Source: VAXT01 sp963698015
GTDB lineage: Bacteria; Actinomycetota; Thermoleophilia; Gaiellales; Gaiellaceae
DNA: 64,000 bases
Reading direction: 5' to 3'
Assembly: GCA_963698015.1 (NCBI GenBank)
Contig: OY969109.1
Coordinates: 1,550,001-1,614,000 of the forward strand
Part shown: positions 34,282 to 42,359 of the stretch, one piece after another
How positions within the stretch are numbered: the stretch's first letter is position 1
Layout of the letters: each line of letters begins with the position of its first letter
The notes under the pieces: generated by a model
The model's database searches: none
What the model was told of the DNA's origin: nothing
Seen by the model: the letters and a program-made list of their open reading frames with translations, nothing else
Made by a program: the position numbers and the translations under genes

Positions 34282-35409
34282 TCAGGTCAGCGTGTCGTAG
34301 AGGGCCATGGTTTCGCGGACCATCCGCTCCCGTCCGAACTCGCGCCGGACCCGCTCGCGGCCCGCCTCGCCCAGTCGAACCGCGCCTTCCGGGTCGGCGA
34401 GGATCCGCTCGACCGCGGCCGCCGCCGCTGCTGGATCGCCCGGCTCGAAGAGGAACCCGGTCTCGCCGTCGACGACCTGCTCCGGAACGCCGCCGACGCG
34501 CGTCGCGACGACGGGGACGCCCGCGGCCATCGCCTCGAGCACCGTGTACGGGAGCCCCTCGTAGTCGCTCGTCAGCAGGAAGCACGCCGCTTCAGAGAGC
34601 AGCTGCGCCACGTCCGCAGCTCGGGTCAGCAGCCGTACGTGGTCGCTCAGGCCGAGGTCGCCGACGAGCGCCGCCGTCTCCGCCTCGAGCGGCCCGTGCG
34701 CGGCCAGGTCGAGCGCCGCCTCGGGAAACCGCTCGCGCACGCGCGCGAGTGCCCGAACCGCGACGTCGGGGCGCTTCTGCGGCGCGAGCCGGCCGACGAC
34801 GACGATGCGCCCGGGCACCACGCGGCGGGGCCGGTCGAACGCATCCGCGTCGATCCCGTTGTGGATCACCCGGTACTGGGACGCGGTGCCGACGCGAGCC
34901 TCGAGGCCGGCGCGGCGTTCGGCGTCGGACACGCCGACGATTGCGCGGCACCAGTGCGCGGCTCGCCGCTCGAGCGCCAGCCAGGCGCGAGAGCGCCGCT
35001 CGCGCGCCCAGAACGACCAGGCGTGCGGTGTGAACACAGTCGCGTTCCGCCGCCCGCGCAGCGTCGCCGCGAGCCGGGTGACGAAGCCTGCCTTCGACGC
35101 GTGCGCATGGACGACGTCCGCTCGCGCGACGAGCCCGAGCAGGCGCCTGAAGTCGACGGCGTCCGACGGCCCCGGCTCCTTCCCGGGCCTGAGCGGATGC
35201 ATCGTCACCCCGGGCCGCTCCGAGAGCTCGAGCCACGGCTCGGACCCCGGCGGGCAGGCGAGGTCGACCGCCCAGCGCTCGGGATCGAGCCCGTCGACGA
35301 GGTCGATCACGTGCCGCGTCACGCCTCCGTCCGGCGGATACAGGCTCAAGAGCAGGCGCCGCGGGCCCGACGAAGAAGAGGGGGCTATCCTTCGATTGCC
35401 TGTCGGCAC
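34282..35409 (-). CDS. GT4 family glycosyltransferase
   Basis: About 375 aa. N-domain RRLLLSLYPPDGGVTRHVIDLVDGL, VHAHASKAGFVTRL, then donor domain RIVVVGRLAPQKRPDVAVRAL and FLLTSDYEGLPYTVLEAMAAGVPVVATRVGGVPEQVVDGETG. The start is uncertain (GTG 35409 or TTG 35349); the region overlaps the promoter-like TATCCT (35386-35391) of the divergent kinase gene 16 bp away. Confidence 0.88.
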   Translation of the reverse strand: MPTGNRRIAPSSSSGPRRLLLSLYPPDGGVTRHVIDLVDGLDPERWAVDLACPPGSEPWLELSERPGVTMHPLRPGKEPGPSDAVDFRRLLGLVARADVVHAHASKAGFVTRLAATLRGRRNATVFTPHAWSFWARERRSRAWLALERRAAHWCRAIVGVSDAERRAGLEARVGTASQYRVIHNGIDADAFDRPRRVVPGRIVVVGRLAPQKRPDVAVRALARVRERFPEAALDLAAHGPLEAETAALVGDLGLSDHVRLLTRAADVAQLLSEAACFLLTSDYEGLPYTVLEAMAAGVPVVATRVGGVPEQVVDGETGFLFEPGDPAAAAAAVERILADPEGAVRLGEAGRERVRREFGRERMVRETMALYDTLT

Positions 35410-35424
35410 GCCGTCCTCGGTTTC

Positions 35425-36768
35425 ATGAACCTCACAGAGATTCTCTCCGTACTGTGGCACCGGAAGCTGGTGGTGCTGGGGGTGACGGCGCTCGTGATCG
35501 CGTGCGCGGTCGGCGCGCTCGCGCTGATCACGCCGCAGTACCGGTCGACGTCGACGCTCGCGCTCGAGCCGCAGAAGCTCGGCAACGACCTGCTCTTCTT
35601 CCAGACGATCGACTCGATCACGCCGATCTACGCGGCGGCCGCCGAGTCGGAGACGACGCTCGACAAGGCGAAGTCCTTCAACGACGGGCAGCTCGCGGAC
35701 ATCTCGGTGCGCACGTTCCAGCAGTCGCCGATCTTCAAGATCGACGCGCAATCGACCGACGCGAGCCTCGCGCAGAGCTCGGCCCAGTCGGTGACCAACG
35801 TCCTCCGCGGCCGGGTCGCCAGCGGAGAGGTGGGAATTCCCTCGCTGCAGCTGACCCAGATCGACAAGCCGACGGTCGCCACGAGCCCCGTCTTCCCGAA
35901 CAAGAAGCTGACGATCGCGGTCGCCGTCCTGCTCGGGCTCGGCTTCGGCGTCGCGGCCGCGCTGCTGATGGAGCGCTTCACGAGCCGCATCCGCACGAGA
36001 GCCGACCTCGCCGAGGCGAGCGGGCTGCCGATCTACGCCGAGCTGCCCCGCCAGGGGTCGCTCTCGCGTGTGACGCCGGAGCTGCTCACGAACAGCCCGG
36101 CTCTCCGCTCGATCAACGAGGCGTTGCGCGACCTGCGCACGAACCTCGCGTTCGCAGGCAACGGCGAGATCGAGACCGTCGCCATCACGAGCCCGGAGGG
36201 GAGCCACGGGAAGACGACGGTCGCGTTCGGGCTCGCGGTCGCGATCGCACGCTCGGGCGCGAAGACGCTGCTGATCGACGCCGACCTGCGGCGAGGACGG
36301 GTCGCGGAGATGCTCGACGTGCCGCGCATCCCGGGCCTCTACGAGGCGATGAACGGCTCGGCGCTCGGCCCGGGAGTCATCCGCCAGACGGCGCTCCCGA
36401 ACCTCGACCTGATCACCGGCGGCCGCCTCGTCAGCGACCCCGGCGAGCTGCTCGCGACACGCTTCGCCGAGGTGCTCGCCGAGCTCCGGCCGCGGTACGA
36501 GGCGATCGTGATCGACACGACTCCGGTCGTCCCGGTCAACGACGGCCGCGTCGTCGCGAGCCTCGCGAAGGCGACGGTGCTCGTTGCGAGCTCGGGTGGA
36601 GCGACCCGGCGCTCGGTCGAGGAGGCCGTGAGCCGCCTGTCGCTGATCGCGGTCACCCCGGCGGCAGCCGTGCTGAACAAGTCCCGGAGCCGTCAGGCGC
36701 GCGGCTACTACGCGCGCGACGGCGCGGATCGCGCGGACGACGAGCAGCCCGTCCGCGAACGGGTCTAG
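35425..36768 (+). CDS. Wzz/BY-kinase-like polysaccharide co-polymerase
   Basis: A 447-aa protein combining a Wzz chain-length domain (TM1 about residues 17-37, extracytoplasmic part, TM2 about 165-185) with a cytoplasmic P-loop ATPase of the bacterial tyrosine-kinase type. Walker A is SPEGSHGKTTVAFG, Walker A-prime LLIDADLRRG, Walker B IVIDTTPVV. The C-terminus has only RGYYARDG, not the Tyr-rich cluster normal for BY-kinases, so autophosphorylation is doubtful. It would set chain length and pair with the polymerase encoded next. The LMW phosphatase at 40288 could be its antagonist. Confidence 0.88.
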   Translation: MNLTEILSVLWHRKLVVLGVTALVIACAVGALALITPQYRSTSTLALEPQKLGNDLLFFQTIDSITPIYAAAAESETTLDKAKSFNDGQLADISVRTFQQSPIFKIDAQSTDASLAQSSAQSVTNVLRGRVASGEVGIPSLQLTQIDKPTVATSPVFPNKKLTIAVAVLLGLGFGVAAALLMERFTSRIRTRADLAEASGLPIYAELPRQGSLSRVTPELLTNSPALRSINEALRDLRTNLAFAGNGEIETVAITSPEGSHGKTTVAFGLAVAIARSGAKTLLIDADLRRGRVAEMLDVPRIPGLYEAMNGSALGPGVIRQTALPNLDLITGGRLVSDPGELLATRFAEVLAELRPRYEAIVIDTTPVVPVNDGRVVASLAKATVLVASSGGATRRSVEEAVSRLSLIAVTPAAAVLNKSRSRQARGYYARDGADRADDEQPVRERV

Positions 36769-36779
36769 CCCCCGGGGCG

Positions 36780-38126
36780 ATGGCCTTCGGCGCTTCGGCG
36801 ACGGATTCGATCCGGAGCTTGCGGCTCAGCGACGCGCTCGCCTTCGTGCTGATGGCGGCGATCGCGGTGCCGCTCGCGATCGGCGCAGCGACGCGGCCGA
36901 GCCTCGTGCTCGGCGGGCTCCTCGCGCTCGTCGTGGTCGGCGTCTGCCTGGCTCGGGTCGACCTCGCGCTGCTGCTCCTGATCGCGGCCGCGCCACTCGA
37001 GGCGCTGTTCCCGGGTGGCGCGAGCGGAGGCCTGAGCGTGACGAAGGCGGTCGGCGCGCTCTGCTTCCTCAGCTTCGGGCTGAGCGCGGTCGCCACGGGG
37101 CGCCGGCTCTGGTTCGGCGTGCCGCACGCCCTCGTGTTCGGCCTGCTCGGGATCGCGATGCTCTCGACGCTCGGGGCGCAGTCGACGTCGGACGCAATGG
37201 CGACGACGACGCGCTACGCGAGCTTCGTCGCGCTCTTCTTCGTGGTCAGCCAGTTCGTCGGCGACCACGCGCTGCACACGAGGATCGCCTGGGTGCTCTC
37301 GGCGGCCTCGACCGTGGCGGGAGGGGTCGCGTCCTGGTACTTCCTGTCCGGGAGGACGCTCTCGGCGCGGCTCCCCTACGGCGACCCGAACGACGTCGCG
37401 TTCATCCTCGCCACGACTCTGCCGCTCACCTTCTGGCTCCTGCGAGAGCCCGGTCGGCGGCGCGCGCTCGTCGTCGCGATGATCGGCGTGATCTCGGTCT
37501 CGACCCTGCTCACGCTGTCCCGCGGCGCCCTGGTGGGGCTCGGAGTGGCCGTGCTCTGGCTCGCGTTTACCGAGCGCCGGTTCGTGAAGCCGCTGCTCGC
37601 GGGAGCTCTGGTCGCGGCGCTGGTCCTCGGAGCCGTCTACCACGTGAAGCAGAACCGGATCGAGACGGGGCTGCGCGCGAAGGAGAAGGTGGCGGGCGCG
37701 AACGTGTCGAGCCGGCTCGAGGCATTCAGCGCGGCCGCTCGGCTCTCGGTCGAGCACCCGCTGCTCGGAGTCGGCCCGGGCAACTTCCAGTTCCACTTCC
37801 TCGAGGCGACCGACAGCCCGCCGGGCGCGCAGCGGCTCGTCGTCGTCCACGACGCGTACCTCGACATCGCGGCCGAGCTCGGGCCGCTGGCGATGGTGCT
37901 CTTCCTCGGCTACCTGGGCGTCGTCTTCGCGCAGCTGAGCGGGGCAAGGCGCCTTGGCCTCGGGCCACCGGGCATGGCTGCGGCGCTGCGCATCTCGCTC
38001 GTCGTGGGGGCGTTCTCCGCGCTGACGCTGTCCGAGCAGTACTTCGCGCCGTTCTGGCTGATCGGAGGCCTGGCGGCGGCCCTGTGGCAGGAGCAGAGCA
38101 TGAGCGAGCGGCCCGCGACCGCGTGA
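36780..38126 (+). CDS. O-antigen ligase/polymerase family membrane protein
   Basis: A 448-aa protein with about 10 to 12 membrane segments. The O-antigen ligase domain includes LPYGDPNDVAFILATTLPL, TLSRGALVGLGVAVLWL, and the periplasmic loop RLSVEHPLLGVGPGNFQFHF with VVHDAYLDIAAELG, typical of the WaaL/Wzy superfamily. It likely polymerises or transfers undecaprenyl-linked repeats. 12 bp after the kinase gene; overlaps the next GT4 (GTGA). Confidence 0.88.
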   Translation: MAFGASATDSIRSLRLSDALAFVLMAAIAVPLAIGAATRPSLVLGGLLALVVVGVCLARVDLALLLLIAAAPLEALFPGGASGGLSVTKAVGALCFLSFGLSAVATGRRLWFGVPHALVFGLLGIAMLSTLGAQSTSDAMATTTRYASFVALFFVVSQFVGDHALHTRIAWVLSAASTVAGGVASWYFLSGRTLSARLPYGDPNDVAFILATTLPLTFWLLREPGRRRALVVAMIGVISVSTLLTLSRGALVGLGVAVLWLAFTERRFVKPLLAGALVAALVLGAVYHVKQNRIETGLRAKEKVAGANVSSRLEAFSAAARLSVEHPLLGVGPGNFQFHFLEATDSPPGAQRLVVVHDAYLDIAAELGPLAMVLFLGYLGVVFAQLSGARRLGLGPPGMAAALRISLVVGAFSALTLSEQYFAPFWLIGGLAAALWQEQSMSERPATA

Positions 38127-39217
38127 GGGTCGTCTACGCCTGCAGCCTGACCGCCGGAGGGCCGCTCACCCACCTTCGCGACCTCGCGCCGAACGTGGCG
38201 GCCGAGGGGGTCGACGTCCGCGTCGTCTGCGCGGACGAGGACGTCGCAGAGTCGTTCCGCGCCCTCGGAGTCGAGGCCGTTGCCAGGCCGCTGCGGAACA
38301 AGCTCGATGCCCCCGGCGCCGGGCGGACGTGGCCCGAGCTCGCCGACGCGGACATCGTGCACACGCACGACCGCCGCACGGGTCTCCTCCTCAGGCCGCT
38401 CGCGCGTGGACGCCGCGCCGCGGCCGTGCACACGTTCCACGGCGTCCCGGACGAGCTCTTCGGCCGTGTCGGCAGTCAGGTGCCGGTCGAGGACCCGACC
38501 GCGTCGAGGGCGCGGCTCCTGTGGCTCGAGCACGGGCTCCTGCGGATGGAGGCGCTGCTCAGCTACCTCGGAACGGTCGTCGTCCCCTCGCAGGCGCTCG
38601 CGGACTACGTGGCCGTGCACGGCTTCCCGCGGAGGAGGCTGCACGTGATTCCGAACGGAATCACGGTCCGCAGGCGCGAGCCCGCACCGGCTCACGAGCC
38701 GGTCGTGATCGGCACCGCGGCGCTGCTCGAGCGGCGCAAGGGCATCGACGTCCTGCTCGAGGCGAGCGCCCGCCTGGCGACGCCGCACCGCCTCGTGATC
38801 TACGGGGACGGCCCGCTGCGCGCCGAGCTGGAGGCGGCCGCGCGCGACCTGGGCGCGCCCGCCGAGTTCCCGGGCTTCGTCTCGGACGTCGAGGAGAGGA
38901 TCGCGGAGCTGGACGTGTTCGTGCTCCCGAGCCGCGGCGAGAACCTGCCGATCGCGATCCTCGAGGCGATGGCCGCGGCGCTGCCCGTGGTCGCGACGCG
39001 CGTCGGCGGTGTGCCGGAGGTGGTCGTCGACGGCGAGACCGGGCTCCTCGTCGAGCCGGAGGACGCCGCCGGCCTCGCGGCTGCGCTCGACCGGGTCGCT
39101 TCCGACGAGGCGTTCAGGCGGCGCCTCGGGCAGGCCGGCGCGACGCGGGTCGTCGAGCACTTCGACGCGCGGTCGACGGCACGGCAGATGGTCGAGCTCT
39201 ACCGGAAGCTCGTCTGA
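38123..39217 (+). CDS. GT4 family glycosyltransferase
   Basis: A 364-aa GT-B enzyme, MRVVYACSLTAGGPLTHLRDL at the start, TFHGVPDELFGRVG, IPNGITVRRREP, and donor domain VVIGTAALLERRKGIDVLLEA with FVLPSRGENLPIAILEAMAAALPVVATRVGGVPEVV. It starts at GTG 38123 in the stop of the ligase gene and is coupled (TGATG) to the next GT4. Confidence 0.9.
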   Translation: MRVVYACSLTAGGPLTHLRDLAPNVAAEGVDVRVVCADEDVAESFRALGVEAVARPLRNKLDAPGAGRTWPELADADIVHTHDRRTGLLLRPLARGRRAAAVHTFHGVPDELFGRVGSQVPVEDPTASRARLLWLEHGLLRMEALLSYLGTVVVPSQALADYVAVHGFPRRRLHVIPNGITVRRREPAPAHEPVVIGTAALLERRKGIDVLLEASARLATPHRLVIYGDGPLRAELEAAARDLGAPAEFPGFVSDVEERIAELDVFVLPSRGENLPIAILEAMAAALPVVATRVGGVPEVVVDGETGLLVEPEDAAGLAAALDRVASDEAFRRRLGQAGATRVVEHFDARSTARQMVELYRKLV

Positions 39218-40275
39218 TGCGGATCCTGCACGCGATCCAGGAGCTGGGCACGGGCGGCGCGGAGCGTGTCGTCGTCGCGCTCGCGAGGGGCGCGCAGGCG
39301 GCCGGGCACGAGGTCGCGGTTGCCTCTGCCCAGGGTGGCCTCGTCGCCCAGTTCGACGGGCCGCACTACCCGCTGCCGCTCGTCGAGCGCCGGCTCTCGC
39401 GACTGCCCGGGGCGATCTTCGCCGTGCGCCGCGCCGTGCACGCGTTCCTTCCCGACCTCCTGCACGGTCATAACCCGGGAATCGCCGCAGCCGCCGGGCC
39501 GGCGACGCTCCGTGGACGGCGCCCGCGCGGGCTCGTCAGCGTCCACGGCGTGCCGGACGAGGACTATCGGCGCGCCACACAGGCACTCCGGTTCGCGGGG
39601 CTGCCGGTCGTCGCCTGCGGCCCGGGCGTCGCCCTCGGGCTCGAGGAGGCGGGCCTCGAGCCGGCGACGACGATCCTGAACGGCGTCTCGCCCGCACCGC
39701 CGCCGGCCGATCGCGCGGCGCTCGCGCAGGAGTGGGGCATCCCGCCGGACCGTCCGCTCGTGCTCGGCGTCGGCCGGCTCGTGCCCGTCAAGAACTTCGA
39801 GCTCGCGATCCGTGCTCTCGCCGAGGTCGACGACGCGTCGCTCGCGATCGTCGGCGGAGGCCCGCTGCTCGACGAGCTGCGCCGGGCCGCCGCGGACGCG
39901 GGCGTCGAGGAGCGGGTCGTCTTTGCCGGCCTGCGGCCCGATGCTCGCGAGCTGATCGGCGCCGCGGACGCAGTCGTCCTGCCGTCCCGCGCGGAGGGCC
40001 TCCCGCTCGTCGCGCTCGAAGCGCTGGCCGCGGGGACGCCTCTCGTCGGGACCGCGGTCCGCGGGGTGCGTGAGCTCGTCGACGACGGAACCGCTCTGCT
40101 CGCGCCCCCGAACGACCCGAGCGCCCTCGCCGCCGAGCTCCGGCGCGTGCTGGCGGACAAGGCGCTCGCAGAGCGCCTGAGCCGAGCCGGCCGGGAGCTC
40201 GCCGCTCGGTACAGCGAGGAGGCGATGGTTGCGGCGTATCTCGACCTCTACGAGCGCCTGGCTGCGCGCGGCTAA
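39217..40275 (+). CDS. GT4 family glycosyltransferase
   Basis: A 352-aa GT-B enzyme: MRILHAIQELGTGGAERVVVAL, LVSVHGVPDEDYRRAT, PLVLGVGRLVPVKNFELAIRAL and VVLPSRAEGLPLVALEALAAGTPLVGTAVRGVRELV. The GTGGAERV acceptor loop is typical of capsule GT4 enzymes. Last glycosyltransferase of the five-gene plus-strand run that starts with the kinase at 35425. Confidence 0.9.
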   Translation: MRILHAIQELGTGGAERVVVALARGAQAAGHEVAVASAQGGLVAQFDGPHYPLPLVERRLSRLPGAIFAVRRAVHAFLPDLLHGHNPGIAAAAGPATLRGRRPRGLVSVHGVPDEDYRRATQALRFAGLPVVACGPGVALGLEEAGLEPATTILNGVSPAPPPADRAALAQEWGIPPDRPLVLGVGRLVPVKNFELAIRALAEVDDASLAIVGGGPLLDELRRAAADAGVEERVVFAGLRPDARELIGAADAVVLPSRAEGLPLVALEALAAGTPLVGTAVRGVRELVDDGTALLAPPNDPSALAAELRRVLADKALAERLSRAGRELAARYSEEAMVAAYLDLYERLAARG

Positions 40276-40287
40276 CGTTCGTCGCCC

Positions 40288-40836
40288 GTGAGCGACGAGC
40301 TCGACGTGGTGGTCATCTGCAGCGGCAACCGATTCCGCAGCCCGATCGCGGAAGCCCTCCTCCGCCGCGAAACCGAGGGCCTCCCCGTCCGCGTCCGCTC
40401 GTTCGGGACGATGGACCTGCCCGAGTCGACGGTGCTTCCCGAGGCGCTCGAGCTCGCCCCGGGGCTCGGCCTCGACCTCACCTCGCACCGCTCGCGTCCG
40501 CTCACACGCCAGGATCTGAGCGGAGCCGACCTCGTGATCGGCTTCGAGCCGATCCACGTCTCGATGGCAGTCGTCGGGGCGCACGCCCGGCGCGAGCGGA
40601 CGTTCCTCATCACCGAGCTCGTCACCGGCCTCGAGGAAAGCCCGCCGCAACCCGAAGGCGGCGTCGTCGAGCGCGCGCGCTCCGCGATCCACGGAGCAGA
40701 CGAAGCGCGCAAGGCGGCCCCCGGCGCCGTCCGCGAGATCGCCGACCCGATCGGCGGCCCGTCTGCCGTCTACCGGAGGACCGCGGACGACGTGTACAGC
40801 CTCACGAGCCGGCTGGCCGAGCTCCTCTTCCGCTAG
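40288..40836 (+). CDS. Low-molecular-weight protein tyrosine phosphatase
   Basis: A 182-aa phosphatase. The P-loop CSGNRFRSPIAEALLRRE near the N-terminus fits the C-x5-R-S signature (usual form CxGNxCRS, here Phe replaces the second Cys). The general-acid loop is ADPIGGPSAVYRR near residue 155 (Asp-Pro). In capsule loci such enzymes dephosphorylate BY-kinases. Starts at GTG 40288, 12 bp after the GT4. Overlaps the convergent epimerase gene by 4 bp. Confidence 0.88.
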   Translation: MSDELDVVVICSGNRFRSPIAEALLRRETEGLPVRVRSFGTMDLPESTVLPEALELAPGLGLDLTSHRSRPLTRQDLSGADLVIGFEPIHVSMAVVGAHARRERTFLITELVTGLEESPPQPEGGVVERARSAIHGADEARKAAPGAVREIADPIGGPSAVYRRTADDVYSLTSRLAELLFR

Positions 40837-41804
40837 CCGGCCGGAGCCATCCGGACGCTCTCGATCACGTCCGCGAGGATCCGGTCGAGCCCGATCGTCG
40901 GCTCCCAGCCGATGGCTCGCTCGATCTTCCCGATCGCCGGCGCGCGGTGGAACATCTCCTCGGCGACGCCGCCCTCGTAGACCTCCTCGTAGGGCACGAA
41001 CGCGAGCTCCGAGCGCGAGCTGGTGACCTCGAGCACGCGTTCCGCCAGCGCGCGGATCGTGATCCGGTCGGTCGACCCGACGTTGTAGATCTCACCGTCC
41101 GCGAGCTCGAGCAGGCCGCTGAGCGCGCGCACGACGTCCGAGACGTGGCAGAAGCACCGCGTCTGGCTTCCGTCACCGTGGATCTCCAGCGGCTCCCCGG
41201 CCAGCGCGCGCTGCACGAACCGCGGGATGACGTTCCCGTAGCGGCTGTTCTGCCGCGGCCCGACGGTGTTGAAGAGGCGCGCGATCACGCAATGCAGGCC
41301 GCGCTCGTGGCGCAGTGCCAGCGCGAGGAACTCGTCCAGCGCCTTCGTGTCGGCGTAGGCCCAGCGCTTCGCGGTCGTCGGCCCGTAGATCCGCTGGGCG
41401 TTCTCCTCGAGCAGGACGTCCTCGGGGTGGTTGCCGTAGACCTCGGAGCTCGACGCGATCAGGACCGGCTTCTCGAAGCGCGCGCAGTACTCGAGCACGT
41501 TCTCGGCGCCCTGCACGTTGGTCAGCAGGGTGCGGCCGGGCTGCTCGACGATCAGGCGGACGCCGACGGCCGCGGCCAGGTGGAAGACGACGTCGCAGCG
41601 GTGCACGAGCTCGCTGACCACGGACTGCGAGAGGACCGAGTCGACGACCAGGTGGAACCCCTCGTGCTCGCGGAGAGGGAAGATGTTCGCCTCCTCGCCC
41701 GTCGAGAGGTCGTCGAGGGCGAAGACCTCCCAGCCCTCGTCGAGGAGAAGCTCGGAAAGGTGCGAGCCGATGAAGCCGGCCCCGCCGGTGACCAAAGCCC
41801 GCAT
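40833..41804 (-). CDS. NAD-dependent nucleotide-sugar epimerase/dehydratase
   Basis: A 323-aa extended short-chain dehydrogenase: Rossmann motif VTGGAGFIGSHLSELLL, HLAAAVGVRLIVEQPGRTLLTNVQG, SSSEVYGNHPED with catalytic Ser/Thr region, YADTK (Y-x3-K), and FNTVGPRQNSRYGNVIPRFVQRAL, GDGSQTRCFCHVSDVV. The pattern fits UDP-glucose epimerase or UDP-glucuronate decarboxylase-like enzymes; substrate not decidable. ATG 41804 is the family start; ATG 41828 would add eight residues. Divergent from the LPFSG-protein gene. Confidence 0.9.
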   Translation of the reverse strand: MRALVTGGAGFIGSHLSELLLDEGWEVFALDDLSTGEEANIFPLREHEGFHLVVDSVLSQSVVSELVHRCDVVFHLAAAVGVRLIVEQPGRTLLTNVQGAENVLEYCARFEKPVLIASSSEVYGNHPEDVLLEENAQRIYGPTTAKRWAYADTKALDEFLALALRHERGLHCVIARLFNTVGPRQNSRYGNVIPRFVQRALAGEPLEIHGDGSQTRCFCHVSDVVRALSGLLELADGEIYNVGSTDRITIRALAERVLEVTSSRSELAFVPYEEVYEGGVAEEMFHRAPAIGKIERAIGWEPTIGLDRILADVIESVRMAPAG

Positions 41805-41972
41805 CTTGCGGAAGATTAACGTCGTCATAACACGAAATAACCCGAACGAGGCATACGGAAGAAGGCTGGGTGCGGATACGTTGAGTCCAGCGGATGAGGC
41901 GAATCGTCTGCGGGACGGGAGTAGCGGCGTACGAGGAACTGCGGTCAATCAGGGGTAGAGCGGAAGGGAACA

Positions 41973-42359
41973 ATGAGATCGAAATCTGCGGCACTGTTCG
42001 CCTGCGCGGGGCTAACCGTCGGCGCCATCTTGGGCCTCGCCGGACCTGCGGCGGCGACACCGGACACGTCACAACGAATCTTCAGCGACCTCGCCGACAA
42101 CGGAAGGCTTGACGGCAACTACACGCGCGCGCAGATCAACCGCGCGCTGCACGCGCCGTCGCTACGCGGGTACGACCGAGGTCAGCCGGTCGGAAAGCTC
42201 GCCTCCGCGCCCCGCTCGTCGATCCCGAGCTCGTCCGCGGACGGGCCCCTCCCGTTCAGCGGCCTGGACTTCGTGCTCTTCGCCGCGGTCGGCGGGCCGC
42301 TGCTCCTGGTCGGCGGTGGCGTCGGGCGCCTGGCCCGCGTGCGGGTGAGCGCGGAGTGA
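41973..42359 (+). CDS. Small exported protein with LPFSG-type C-terminal sorting-like signal
   Basis: A 128-aa protein. Signal peptide ALFACAGLTVGAILGLAGPAAA, a mature stretch with SQRIFSDLADNGRLDG and basic/Ser-rich linker, then PLPFSG followed by a hydrophobic helix (LDFVLFAAVGGPLLLVGGGV) and a basic tail GRLARVRV. This is the layout of a sortase-substrate C-terminus (LPxTG with Ser in place of Thr). No sortase gene is in the window. Its stop overlaps the GTG start of the sugar transferase, so it belongs to the polysaccharide operon. Function otherwise unknown. Confidence 0.75.
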   Translation: MRSKSAALFACAGLTVGAILGLAGPAAATPDTSQRIFSDLADNGRLDGNYTRAQINRALHAPSLRGYDRGQPVGKLASAPRSSIPSSSADGPLPFSGLDFVLFAAVGGPLLLVGGGVGRLARVRVSAE

